In this document: one piece after another, positions 1 through 8,500 of the stretch
Layout of the letters: each line of letters opens with the position of its first letter
Numbering within the stretch: position 1 is the first letter of the stretch
Virus record (IMG/VR): IMGVR_UViG_3300010885_024095
Location: 1 to 25,439 of that record
Origin: a virus
DNA: 25,439 nt
Strand: one strand, 5' to 3'
The notes under the pieces: model-generated
Seen by the model: the letters and a program-made list of their open reading frames with translations, nothing else
Told to the model about the DNA's origin: nothing
The model's database searches: none
Made by a program: the position numbers and the translations under genes

Positions 1-1
1 A

Positions 2-175
2 ACCAAATCTAAATCATTTAAACCAGTATTAAATAATGGAACAAATATGATGAATTCTATTACAAATTTTTATAAGGGATCTCTTGGTAGTGGATTAGGT
101 GCTAGTGGATTGGGTGGATTAACAGGTCTTGCTGCACCACTTACTCCACCAAGTGGTTTAGGTGGTGTGTTATGA
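2..175 (+). CDS. 3' end of an unidentified gene upstream of the spike gene (partial)
   Basis: An open frame enters from the left edge and stops with TGA at 173-175. It gives 57 residues and no start is needed inside the window. The visible tail has a short polar part and then a Gly/Leu/Ser/Pro-rich end (repeated GLG and GGL steps) typical of a flexible linker or C-terminus. The stop overlaps the ATG of the next gene (ATGA at 172-175), which points to translational coupling. By position it could be a tail-tube or hub protein (gp48, gp54 or gp53 type), or the hub/OB-fold part missing from the following spike gene. Nothing visible decides between these, so no function is assigned. Confidence 0.7.
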   Translation, partial: TKSKSFKPVLNNGTNMMNSITNFYKGSLGSGLGASGLGGLTGLAAPLTPPSGLGGVL

Positions 176-194
176 GTCTGGGTGGTTTAGGTGG
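154..194 (+). repeat. 12-bp direct repeat flanking the gene junction
   Basis: TGGTTTAGGTGG occurs at 154-165 and again at 183-194, 29 bases apart. Each copy is read in the same phase by its own gene, giving GLGG in both proteins, although the two genes lie in different frames. Loss of one repeat unit (29 bases) would therefore fuse the upstream gene to the spike gene in frame. Glycine-rich coding can produce such repeats by chance. Confidence 0.6.
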
Positions 195-2334
195 AGCATC
201 AGATTCGTTAAGTGGATTAGATCCACTACTAGCAGTAGGTAATTGGAATGAACCAAAGACTGCTTACGGTAAAGTAAAAGGTAAAAAGATAAAAAAGAAA
301 AAGGGTAAAACTAGCACAATTTATCCGTTTAATAAAGTTCAAGAATCAGAATCTGGTCATATATTTGAAATCGACGATACTCCTGGTTCTGAAAGAATAC
401 ATTTATTTCATCGTTCTGGTACTTTTCAAGAAATCCATCCAAACGGAGATTCTGTAACTAAAGTTGTTCGTGATAATTATACAAGTATTTTAAGAGATGA
501 TTATGTTCATATAGATGGTCATTGCAATGTTACAATAGACAAAGCATTAAAGATATTAGTTAATGCTGATAAAACTCCAAATCCTTCTAGCAGTGCAGTA
601 AATTTTGATATAGAAGTTGGAGAAAATGCAAATGTAAATATTATTATAAATCGTGGAAACTGCAATGTTCGATTAAAAAATGGAGATGCAAATTTTCTTT
701 TAAATCATGGAGATGTGAATATTCGCCAAGAAGCAGGAAATTATAATCATTTTGTTAATGGTGATTATAATTTAGAAGTTGCTGGTCATATGCATATGGT
801 TGTTGGCGAAGATCACGTTACAGAAATTGGTGGTAATAGAGATGTTAGAGTAGATGGAACTTTTGATAATTTAATGTTAACCATGGGGTACAAAGAAACA
901 ACTATTCTATTAGGTGATTTGAAATGTAATATTCTTGCAGGTAATAAACAATTATTTGTAGCAAAAACATATTCACAAACTATAGGAGTAACCAAATTAA
1001 CTAATATATTAGGATTAGAAGAAAAAACTGTTGGAATAAGTTATTCTCTTAGTTCTCCTATTATAAGTTTAAACGGAATAGTTGGCGCAGGTGGGCCTGG
1101 TATGGGGTTTGATATAACACCAACCGGTTATACAATTTCACATCCAATGAGTATAAATTTTGTTTCTCCTGTGATCTCAGTAACAGGAACTACATCTGTT
1201 GATATTTTTTCACCAGGAACAGTAAGAATGAATAGTGGAATAGATACACACATATTGTCTGGTGGATTATTGAATATGACTTCTGGTATTTCTTTAAATC
1301 TTTTATCACAAGGCACTGTCAACACTCTTGCATCTGGTGGTATATTTACTACAGGATCTTCCATTAATCTTAACGGAATACCTGCTGTTCCAATTCCTGC
1401 TGAACCAGCAATAGGTGGTATAATGGGATTGAGTACTTTAAGAATTACTCCACCATTAGTTCCAACCATACCAGTAATACCATATGTTCCTGGTTCTATG
1501 GGTGTATGGAGAAGAACTATAAATGGTGTAACTCCTATGATACTATTACGAACATCTATCATGTCTTTAAAGGCTCAATTAGCAGTATTGGATACTGCAG
1601 CAAATACAATTGCGGGTTTAAAAGGTCAAACAGGAGGAATTGCAGATTCTTCAACAATATTAAAATCTATAACAGAAGGAATTGGATCTGCGCTTTCTCC
1701 TGTTACAAAAGTTATGGCAGATGTTACAAACGGAGCAGCAGAAGTAGTTGCAAATGTTCAGGGTGCGGTTGATAATGTCACAGGTACAATTCAAGACATT
1801 GCAAGTATTCCTCAAGAAGCAATGCAGGCAGCTATGAGTGAAGTAACAGCACTAACAGAAGAGAATGGATTTATAGAAGGAATTAAAGGAGCATTGGGTG
1901 CTGTTACTGGATTTATTGGAGATATAGCGCAAACTATAACTGATATTATGTGTACAATAATGGATGCTATTGGTGGAGCATTAGATGCAGTTATGAAAGC
2001 AATAGATGATGCCATAGCAGCAATTATGAAAGGCATTAACGCAGTTTTGGATACAATAGGAGCAGTTATCGACAAAGTTATGGAAGTTATTGGTAAAATC
2101 ATTAAAGCTATAACAGATGCTATTGCTAAGGTATTTGATGCAATTGGCGGATTCATAGATGATATTATGGCGGGTATTGATGATATTTTCAGTTCTCTTG
2201 GAGGAAAGCCTATTGGATGTGGACAATCTGTTCAAGCCGAAGCAACAGAAACAGCAAATCAGAAAGATTATTCTGCAGCACTAGCAAATGGTGAAATTTC
2301 TGCGGATGAATATGATAGATTGGTTAACGGTTAA
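172..2334 (+). CDS. 5: Baseplate central spike protein, gp5-like beta-helix (no OB-fold or lysozyme domain in this frame)
   Basis: 720 residues. Residues about 50-100 match the entry to the gp5/VgrG C-terminal beta-helix: an ESGHIFEIDDTPG motif, then IHLFHRSGTFQEIHPNGD. Residues about 145-235 carry degenerate repeats with Gly every 7-8 residues and alternating hydrophobic strands, the pattern of the trimeric needle that pierces the outer membrane. Residues 34-46 are a lysine cluster. T4 gp5 (575 aa) has an OB-fold and a lysozyme domain before its needle; only about 50 residues precede the needle here, so both are absent from this frame. Residues about 565-680 form a long hydrophobic amphipathic helical run (Ile/Val/Ala spaced 3-4, with Asp and Lys between), unusual for a spike. 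The start is the ATG overlapping the previous stop; no strong Shine-Dalgarno is seen, consistent with re-initiation. Spike assignment is secure; the role of the C-terminal helices is unknown. Confidence 0.85.
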   Translation: MSLGGLGGASDSLSGLDPLLAVGNWNEPKTAYGKVKGKKIKKKKGKTSTIYPFNKVQESESGHIFEIDDTPGSERIHLFHRSGTFQEIHPNGDSVTKVVRDNYTSILRDDYVHIDGHCNVTIDKALKILVNADKTPNPSSSAVNFDIEVGENANVNIIINRGNCNVRLKNGDANFLLNHGDVNIRQEAGNYNHFVNGDYNLEVAGHMHMVVGEDHVTEIGGNRDVRVDGTFDNLMLTMGYKETTILLGDLKCNILAGNKQLFVAKTYSQTIGVTKLTNILGLEEKTVGISYSLSSPIISLNGIVGAGGPGMGFDITPTGYTISHPMSINFVSPVISVTGTTSVDIFSPGTVRMNSGIDTHILSGGLLNMTSGISLNLLSQGTVNTLASGGIFTTGSSINLNGIPAVPIPAEPAIGGIMGLSTLRITPPLVPTIPVIPYVPGSMGVWRRTINGVTPMILLRTSIMSLKAQLAVLDTAANTIAGLKGQTGGIADSSTILKSITEGIGSALSPVTKVMADVTNGAAEVVANVQGAVDNVTGTIQDIASIPQEAMQAAMSEVTALTEENGFIEGIKGALGAVTGFIGDIAQTITDIMCTIMDAIGGALDAVMKAIDDAIAAIMKGINAVLDTIGAVIDKVMEVIGKIIKAITDAIAKVFDAIGGFIDDIMAGIDDIFSSLGGKPIGCGQSVQAEATETANQKDYSAALANGEISADEYDRLVNG

Positions 2335-2338
2335 TTTT

Positions 2339-2623
2339 ATGCAACCAGCCGCCAGAATAGGTATAGATACGGTTTTTGGTGGAATATTGATAAATGGTTC
2401 TCCCACAGTACTTGTAAATTCTTTACCTGTTGCTGTTTTAGGATCTTTTGTTGGTCCACATAGTCCATGTGGAGATGATGGTCAAGAACAGCATTGTTCA
2501 AGTAATATTATAACTGCTTCATCTACAGTATTTGCTGGCGGAATTCCCATTGCTAGAATGGGTGATTTTTCATCATGTGGTCATTTTATAGTAACAGGAT
2601 CACAAAATGTCTTTATTGGATGA
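2339..2623 (+). CDS. PAAR-domain spike tip protein
   Basis: 94 residues, the usual size of T4 gp5.4 and other free-standing PAAR proteins, which form the sharp metal-bound tip on the gp5/VgrG needle. The start is placed at ATG 2339, which begins MQPAARIG and so carries the canonical PAAR N-terminus. An earlier ATG in frame at 2288 would add 17 residues lying wholly inside the spike gene and unlike the family. Repeated strand motifs (INGSPTVLVN, TASSTVFAGG, VTGSQNVFIG) are typical of the fold. Candidate metal ligands are the His and Cys of GPHSPC, EQHC and SSCGH. It lies 4 bases after the spike gene, as expected for a partner that caps it. Confidence in family is high. Confidence 0.93.
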   Translation: MQPAARIGIDTVFGGILINGSPTVLVNSLPVAVLGSFVGPHSPCGDDGQEQHCSSNIITASSTVFAGGIPIARMGDFSSCGHFIVTGSQNVFIG

Positions 2624-2672
2624 ATTACTCACTCATTCTTATAAATAACCATACTATTATAAAGGAATTTTT
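2624..2672 (+). promoter_or_regulatory. Intergenic leader with T4 late promoter-like box and Shine-Dalgarno
   Basis: This is the longest gap in the window. It holds TATAAATA at 2640-2647, identical to the T4 late promoter -10 consensus recognised by gp55/gp33-modified RNA polymerase, 25 bases before the next ATG. AAAGGA at 2661-2666 is a good Shine-Dalgarno with 6 bases before ATG 2673. No hairpin or terminator is visible. In DNA this AT-rich the octamer is expected several times per window by chance, so the support is its intergenic position rather than its presence. Confidence 0.6.
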
Positions 2673-3299
2673 ATGCAATTTAGTAATTTTTGGTTTGATA
2701 CTGGTACGGTTGTTGTTTCCTTTATTATGGGAGGAATTTTGGTATTTATGACAAATATTAAAAAAATGATAAAACCAACCGAAAATACCCCATTAGTAGT
2801 AGATTGTGATAAATTAACTAAAGAAAACTCAAGAATAAATGAAATTTTAACAGAATTACGAATAGTCTCTAATTGTAATAGAGCATCTATATCACAATTC
2901 CATAACGGTGGTCATTTTCTAGATGGCAGTTCTATGCTAAAAAGTTCTATTACACATGAATCATCTGATATATTAACTCTTCCCACAATAACCGATTATC
3001 AGGGTGTTCTTCTTAGTAGATTTAATGTACTTATGAATATTTTACATAAAGGTGATATAAGTATTCAATATGTTAGAGAAATGAAAAGTTCATTATGTAA
3101 ATACTTTATGGAATCTAAAGGAGTTGAGATATTTGCAGTTGTTTCTATTCATTCTTTGGATGGATTAAATATTATAGGGTATGCTTCTGTTGAATGGACA
3201 GATGTAGATATTAAGATTAATACTGATCTTGTACATAAACAGATGTTAGAAACACAACGACTGTTACAAATATTTTTAAATACTAAAAAAGGTTTCTAA
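2673..3299 (+). CDS. Membrane-anchored protein of unknown function with a possible GAF-like domain
   Basis: 208 residues. Residues about 8-28 form one hydrophobic segment followed by KKMIK, consistent with a single N-terminal transmembrane anchor and the rest in the cytoplasm. Residues 45-70 look helical (LTKENSRINEILTELR). They lead to RASISQFHNGGHF and then SSMLKSSITHE, a motif I associate with GAF/PAS-like sensory folds in bacterial and phage hypothetical proteins. That association is from memory and not proven here. A central beta-rich part (EIFAVVSIHSLDG, IIGYASVEW) fits such an alpha/beta fold. It has its own promoter-like box and Shine-Dalgarno, and its stop shares a base with the start of gene 25 (TAATG). 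Finding it within baseplate genes is odd; a role in membrane-linked assembly, lysis or sensing is possible but unsupported. Confidence 0.75.
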   Translation: MQFSNFWFDTGTVVVSFIMGGILVFMTNIKKMIKPTENTPLVVDCDKLTKENSRINEILTELRIVSNCNRASISQFHNGGHFLDGSSMLKSSITHESSDILTLPTITDYQGVLLSRFNVLMNILHKGDISIQYVREMKSSLCKYFMESKGVEIFAVVSIHSLDGLNIIGYASVEWTDVDIKINTDLVHKQMLETQRLLQIFLNTKKGF

Positions 3300-3673
3300 T
3301 GATAGTAAGAGATATAGATTTAAATTTTGATAAAAACATATTAACTGGAGATGTTAGTGTATTAACAGATTCTGCTGCGGTCAAGCAATCTCTAAAAACA
3401 TTAATGTTATTAGGATTATATGAAAAGCCATTTATAAATGATTTAGGGCCAAATATAACAGGATTTATGTTTGAAAATTATCTTATAGGATCTGACGCAA
3501 AATTAAAAACAAAAATAAAAAACGTAATAACAAAATATGAAAAAAGAGTAAAGATTAAGAATTTAAACGTAGTAGTTAATGAATCTTCAAATTCTATTGA
3601 TATTCAATTAGAATATTATTTTTCAGGAAATCTTACAGATTTTTTCGAAATACGATTAGAAAGAACAAAATAA
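3299..3673 (+). CDS. 25: Baseplate wedge protein gp25 (gpW/gp25 family)
   Basis: 124 residues against 132 in T4 gp25. The family pattern is present: an N-terminal DIDLNF stretch, the helix VKQSLKTLMLL, the conserved acidic FINDLGPNITGFMFEN region (T4 has FDPEFGCDLSDQLFEN), then TKIKNVITKYEKRV and a final beta-sheet ending IDIQLEYYF. Gp25 sits in the inner baseplate with gp6 and gp7 and has a fold shared with sheath initiators of type VI secretion and R-type pyocins. Its start overlaps the preceding stop, with AAAAGG six bases upstream, and gene 6 follows after one base. Confidence is high. Confidence 0.95.
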   Translation: MIVRDIDLNFDKNILTGDVSVLTDSAAVKQSLKTLMLLGLYEKPFINDLGPNITGFMFENYLIGSDAKLKTKIKNVITKYEKRVKIKNLNVVVNESSNSIDIQLEYYFSGNLTDFFEIRLERTK

Positions 3674-3674
3674 C

Positions 3675-5573
3675 ATGAATGAAAATCGACAAAATATAAG
3701 CAATTTAGATTTTATATCAATTAAAAGTTCTCTTATTGATTTCTTAAGTAATCAAACAGAATTTAAAGGATATTCGTTTGAAGGTGCATCAATGAACGTA
3801 TTGATGGATCTGTTATCATACAATACTTATTACAGTGCATTTTATAACAATTTAGCAATAAATGAATCATTTTTAGATTCTGCACAAAAAAGAAATTCTG
3901 TTATTTCTATTTCAAAAAATTTAGGATATATTCCCGCATCTTCTGTTTCTGCAAAGGCTAAAATAAATATTAAAATTGCTGCAGAGGATTATACAGGAGA
4001 AAAAATTCTTAGAAATACTGTGATTACTGCTATAAATTCTGCAAATGAAACAATACCGTTTACAGTTATGACAGATCACACACTATCTCCTTATGAATAT
4101 GATATAGATGATCCTACGGTTATTGTATCGTATGCTGCTACAGATGTTGACATTCGTCAAGGCGTACTTGCATCATATACACATATTGTATCGGATCCAT
4201 TAGCAAAAATTAAACTACCATATACTAATATAGAAACGGATACCATTAGAGCAATGGTTCTCTTAGGAATCAATGATGTTCTTGGTTTTCAGAATGAGTG
4301 GAATAATGCAAAAAATATTACAGAAGTAGATTCTGAATCTAAAATATTTTTTACCAATGAAGAAAATAATGGAATTTATCAAATACAATTTGGAGATGGA
4401 ATTTTTGGCAAAAAACTAAGTGGAGGAAATGTTGTTGTTTTTGAATTTCTGATTACATCTGGACTTGCAGGAAATGATATAGGTAAGATGGATACACAAG
4501 TAACTAGTTCTTTCACACTCTCAGGATATGAAATAGAAACCGTTCAATATTCAAATAACGGATCAAATAGAGAAGGCATTGAAAGTGTTCGCCGAAACGC
4601 ATTAAAAAACTTTTCTGTTCAAGAAAGAGCAGTTACTGCTAGTGATTATGAAGCAACTTTTATTAAATTATTTCCAAATATTGAATCAATACGATGTTGG
4701 GGTGGAGAAGATAGTATTCCACCACAATACGGCACAGTCATAGCTTCTATAAAACCTAAAAATGCTCCGTTCTTAACGAGCAGTGAAAAGATGGAAATCA
4801 TAGAACAAATTTCTAGAACTAAAGCAATAGTTGGTACAAATATACAAATAAAAGATCCTGATATTTTATATTTAAATGTTATTCTTAATGTTAAATATGA
4901 TCCATCAATAACCTTGGATACAGAAGAAAACATTAAACAAGTCATAATAAACAAATCTACAGCATACGTTTATAGCAATTACAAAGGATTTGATGATGAT
5001 TTTTATTCTTCAGATTTTATAAAGAATTCCGTATTTTTTCATTCAAGTATTGCTTCTGTTCTTATTGATGCAAAAATTGAAAAACGAATATATCCAGTAT
5101 TGGGAATTTCTAATGGATATACCTTAAAATTTGGAAATAAATTATACAAACCAAATTTAGAATATACCACAGTATCTTCTAATGGTTTTTACACTAATAT
5201 AATATCTAACGGAGCACTGATCAAGAAGGTATCATATATTGAAGATTCTAATGGTATTTTAAATGTTTATTATTATGATCTAGATGCAGTAACTGCAAAG
5301 ATTGTAAAGGTATTAATCTCTACTATTGGAACTGTAAATTATGAAACAGGAGAAATGATCATTAATCGTTTAACGGTTGATGGATTTTATAATGATATAA
5401 ATCATGTTGCAATAAAATGTATAACCGATGATGATGATGTTTTTACCGACAAGAATACTGTATTTGCATTTGATAAATATTCTATGGATAACATAGTGGT
5501 TAATATGAAAAAAGTTACAAAAAATACTTTAAATAATATCTCTGCAGCAAATAGGATATACGGTAATACTTAA
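3675..5573 (+). CDS. 6: Baseplate wedge protein gp6
   Basis: 632 residues against 660 in T4 gp6. The N-terminus matches the family: a NISNLDFISIKSSLIDFL motif, then YSFEGASMNVLMDLLSYNTYY, NESFLDSAQKR and LGYIPASS, which together define the gp6/baseplate J-like N-terminal helical part. The middle has FGDGIFGKKLSGG and RRNALKNFSVQERAVTASDYE, also typical of J-like baseplate proteins. Gp6 dimerises into the continuous inner ring of the baseplate, joining neighbouring wedges, and binds gp7 and gp25 through a core bundle. The TAA stop shares its last base with the ATG of the next gene, so the two are probably translationally coupled. No truncation is seen. Confidence 0.93.
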   Translation: MNENRQNISNLDFISIKSSLIDFLSNQTEFKGYSFEGASMNVLMDLLSYNTYYSAFYNNLAINESFLDSAQKRNSVISISKNLGYIPASSVSAKAKINIKIAAEDYTGEKILRNTVITAINSANETIPFTVMTDHTLSPYEYDIDDPTVIVSYAATDVDIRQGVLASYTHIVSDPLAKIKLPYTNIETDTIRAMVLLGINDVLGFQNEWNNAKNITEVDSESKIFFTNEENNGIYQIQFGDGIFGKKLSGGNVVVFEFLITSGLAGNDIGKMDTQVTSSFTLSGYEIETVQYSNNGSNREGIESVRRNALKNFSVQERAVTASDYEATFIKLFPNIESIRCWGGEDSIPPQYGTVIASIKPKNAPFLTSSEKMEIIEQISRTKAIVGTNIQIKDPDILYLNVILNVKYDPSITLDTEENIKQVIINKSTAYVYSNYKGFDDDFYSSDFIKNSVFFHSSIASVLIDAKIEKRIYPVLGISNGYTLKFGNKLYKPNLEYTTVSSNGFYTNIISNGALIKKVSYIEDSNGILNVYYYDLDAVTAKIVKVLISTIGTVNYETGEMIINRLTVDGFYNDINHVAIKCITDDDDVFTDKNTVFAFDKYSMDNIVVNMKKVTKNTLNNISAANRIYGNT

Positions 5574-8500
5574 TGTCTGATTCTATAATAGATATAAAAT
5601 TTCCAACAGAATCATATAACTTATATGGTAATTCTTTAAATTTTAGATATACTATTAATAATAATATACAGAATACAAACATTTATAAAGTTGTATTATC
5701 GTTAGATGGTAACAGTGAAATAGAAATTGATCTATTTGATAAGGGTTATAATTTTACGTTTTTAAGTGCTGGCAGTCATGTTCTAACTGGATACATTAAA
5801 AGAATAAAAACAGGAAAAATTGAAAAGTCTGATTTTAAAATAACATTTAATGTGGTAGGAGAAAAATATAATCCAGAATCTCCAACGTGGTTCTTAATAA
5901 AAGAAAAAATTCCACAATTTATTAGGGAAGATTACAAATTATTTACTCGTTTCGTAGAAGCGTATTATGAGTGGCTAGACAAATCTAATAATCCTGTCTA
6001 TTCACAATTCTCCTTGGAAAATATTTCAGATGTAGATACCACTCCAGATATATTTTTAGATACATTTAGAACACAATATCTTAATGATTTTCCTAAAAGT
6101 ATTTCAGATATATCAGAATTAAATTTACGACAAATTATAAAAAATATTAAACAGTTTTATGTGCGAAAAGGTACAGAATCTGCTTATAGATTTTTGTTTA
6201 GGTTGTTATATAGAACATATATTGAAATATATTATCCTAAAAATACTTTGATGAAGGCTTCTGGTGATTTATGGATTCAAAAAAATACAATAAAGGTTAG
6301 AGGATTAACCGAAAAAACTGCACTACTGGTTAAAAATTGTATAATTTATCAGAAAAAATCTAATAATACAACTCAGGCTTATGCAAGAATAATAGAAGTA
6401 GTATTAAATGATATACCAAATGAAAATATTTATGAATTAACATTATCTAATATATCAGGTAAATTTGGAATTAAAACCGATGAAGAAAATTGGCTAGATT
6501 ACATTAAAGGTATTTTAGGCGAAACTGTTTACGTTGATATTCAATTAGATGACGCTGACAACACTATAGAATTAAAAATAGTACCAGTAATTGATACTAT
6601 TGATTTTACAAGTGGTGGATTTTCTGTTGGAGACACAATTGTTATACCAAATAGACCAGTAAAAAATGAAACTGGAGATTCATATTTGGCTTTAGTTACA
6701 AAAATACAAAAACCAGAACTTGATGATAGGAGACACTTATTTATAAGTGATTTGGAAAATCCTGATGGATTGTGTGCTGGTATGCCTATTATTGATACTA
6801 TAGAAAAATATGAAAGATGTATGGAAAATTTTGCTATTCCTACAACCTCCACAACTTCAACCTCTACTTCCACCACCTCTACCTCCACCTCTACCTCAAC
6901 GGCAGCACCAACCTCTACTACCTCCACCTCTACCTCAACAGCAGCACCAACCTCTACAACATCTACTTCTACATCCACCACATCCACTACTTCTACTACA
7001 TCCACTACTTCCACCACCTCTACATCTACCTCTACCTCAACAGCAGCACCAACTTCCACCACCACTTCTACAACATCAACCACTACAGCAGCACCACAAA
7101 ATTTACCAACATTTTCGATATCAGGATGGGGAACTTTTTCATGGAGTACTATAGAAGGAACAGATTGGAAGAATGAAGAAATTAATACTAGTACTTCAAC
7201 TTATCAAGATAACACTGGTAGACTTACTCAACTTGGTGGACAGATAGAAACCACTGCAGTATCTGTAGTAACTGGAAATCAGTTTGCAACAGCACTCTTT
7301 AATCATAATCCTGCAAGAGATACTTTAATAGGATTACATGCGTTAAGTTGGGGAAATGACAATGCTGGTGGATATCTTAGCAACCAAGACGCTGCGTATA
7401 GAAGCAATCAGATAAATCAAAGACTTAATCCTAATATGGTATCTTCTGGTTTTTCTCATACTGTAGCAATTATGAGTTATAATAGTGCAACTCTTGGAGC
7501 AACCGCAAGTATTGAAAGTTGGGGCAGACCAACGGGATCTATGCCATACGGTTTAGATACTCCGCCAATAAAGACTGAAGAGGGCGGAACTACTGGATTC
7601 AGTAATAATGATTACCTCAATATTACAAAAGTAGTAGCGGGTCATTATCATAATGTATTATTACATAGCGATGGAACAGTTTCAGCATTTGGTTTTAATT
7701 TGTATGGAAGATGTAAAGGTACTGGAGTTGGTGGAGTTAAAATACAGACAACTCCATGGAATGAAGCAAATGTGCAAGCATCATTAGATGCAGGAATAAA
7801 TCCTGGAGGATGGAAAGTAATTATTGATAATGTTATATTACAAAATGTTGTAGATATTGCAGCAGGAGAAAATCATACCATGGCTTTAAAATCTGACGGA
7901 TCAATTGTATGTTGGGGAGCAAGTAATGAGAGTAATGGCTTTGGTCAATGTAATGTTCCATCAATACTAAGAACTGCAAACAGTGAAAATATTATTAAGA
8001 TTACTTGTGGCAGCGCCACTTCTCATGCAGTTAGAGCAAATGGAACAGTTATTTCGTGGGGAAATAACGGTAAAGAACAATGTGGTACAAAAGCAACAAG
8101 TATTGGTACGCCTAATGATGAAATTTACACAGATTCAACATCAGGATCTGGTAATTGGGGAGAATCTAATAGTAAAAATGGTTTATATTGGATTAAAACC
8201 ACACTTCAGGGTAGTGATATTGTAGACATTCAAGGAGGTACAAATCATACGGTAGTACTATTAGATAATAATTCAGTGTTTGCTTGGGGTGACAATCTTA
8301 AAGGTCAATGCACCGTTCCAGGAAATTTACAAGGAGGAATACATTCTATTTCTTGCAAAGGCGACCACACTATGGTTTTATATAAAGATCCTATGGAAAA
8401 AAAATTAAGATTTACAACAAGCACTTTACCAAATGAATATACACCATGGACAGATTTGGGTTGTGGATGTGACGGAAATCGTACTAGAAAAGAATCAACA

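Noticed and set aside
1128-2235. Several reverse-strand frames opposite the spike gene
   Set aside because: They are mirror shadows of a biased coding sequence and have no start signals or recognisable motifs.
2288-2338. 17-residue upstream extension of the PAAR protein
   Set aside because: It overlaps the spike gene, and the canonical PAAR N-terminus begins at the ATG at 2339.
6541-7083. 180-residue reverse-strand frame rich in Val and Glu
   Set aside because: It is the antisense reading of the Thr/Ser repeat tract, which cannot easily form stop codons; the composition is an artefact.
6810-7176. Two further forward frames open across the repeat tract
   Set aside because: They are alternative-frame shadows of the same repeat with Pro/Gln/Leu or Tyr/Leu/His composition and no start signal.
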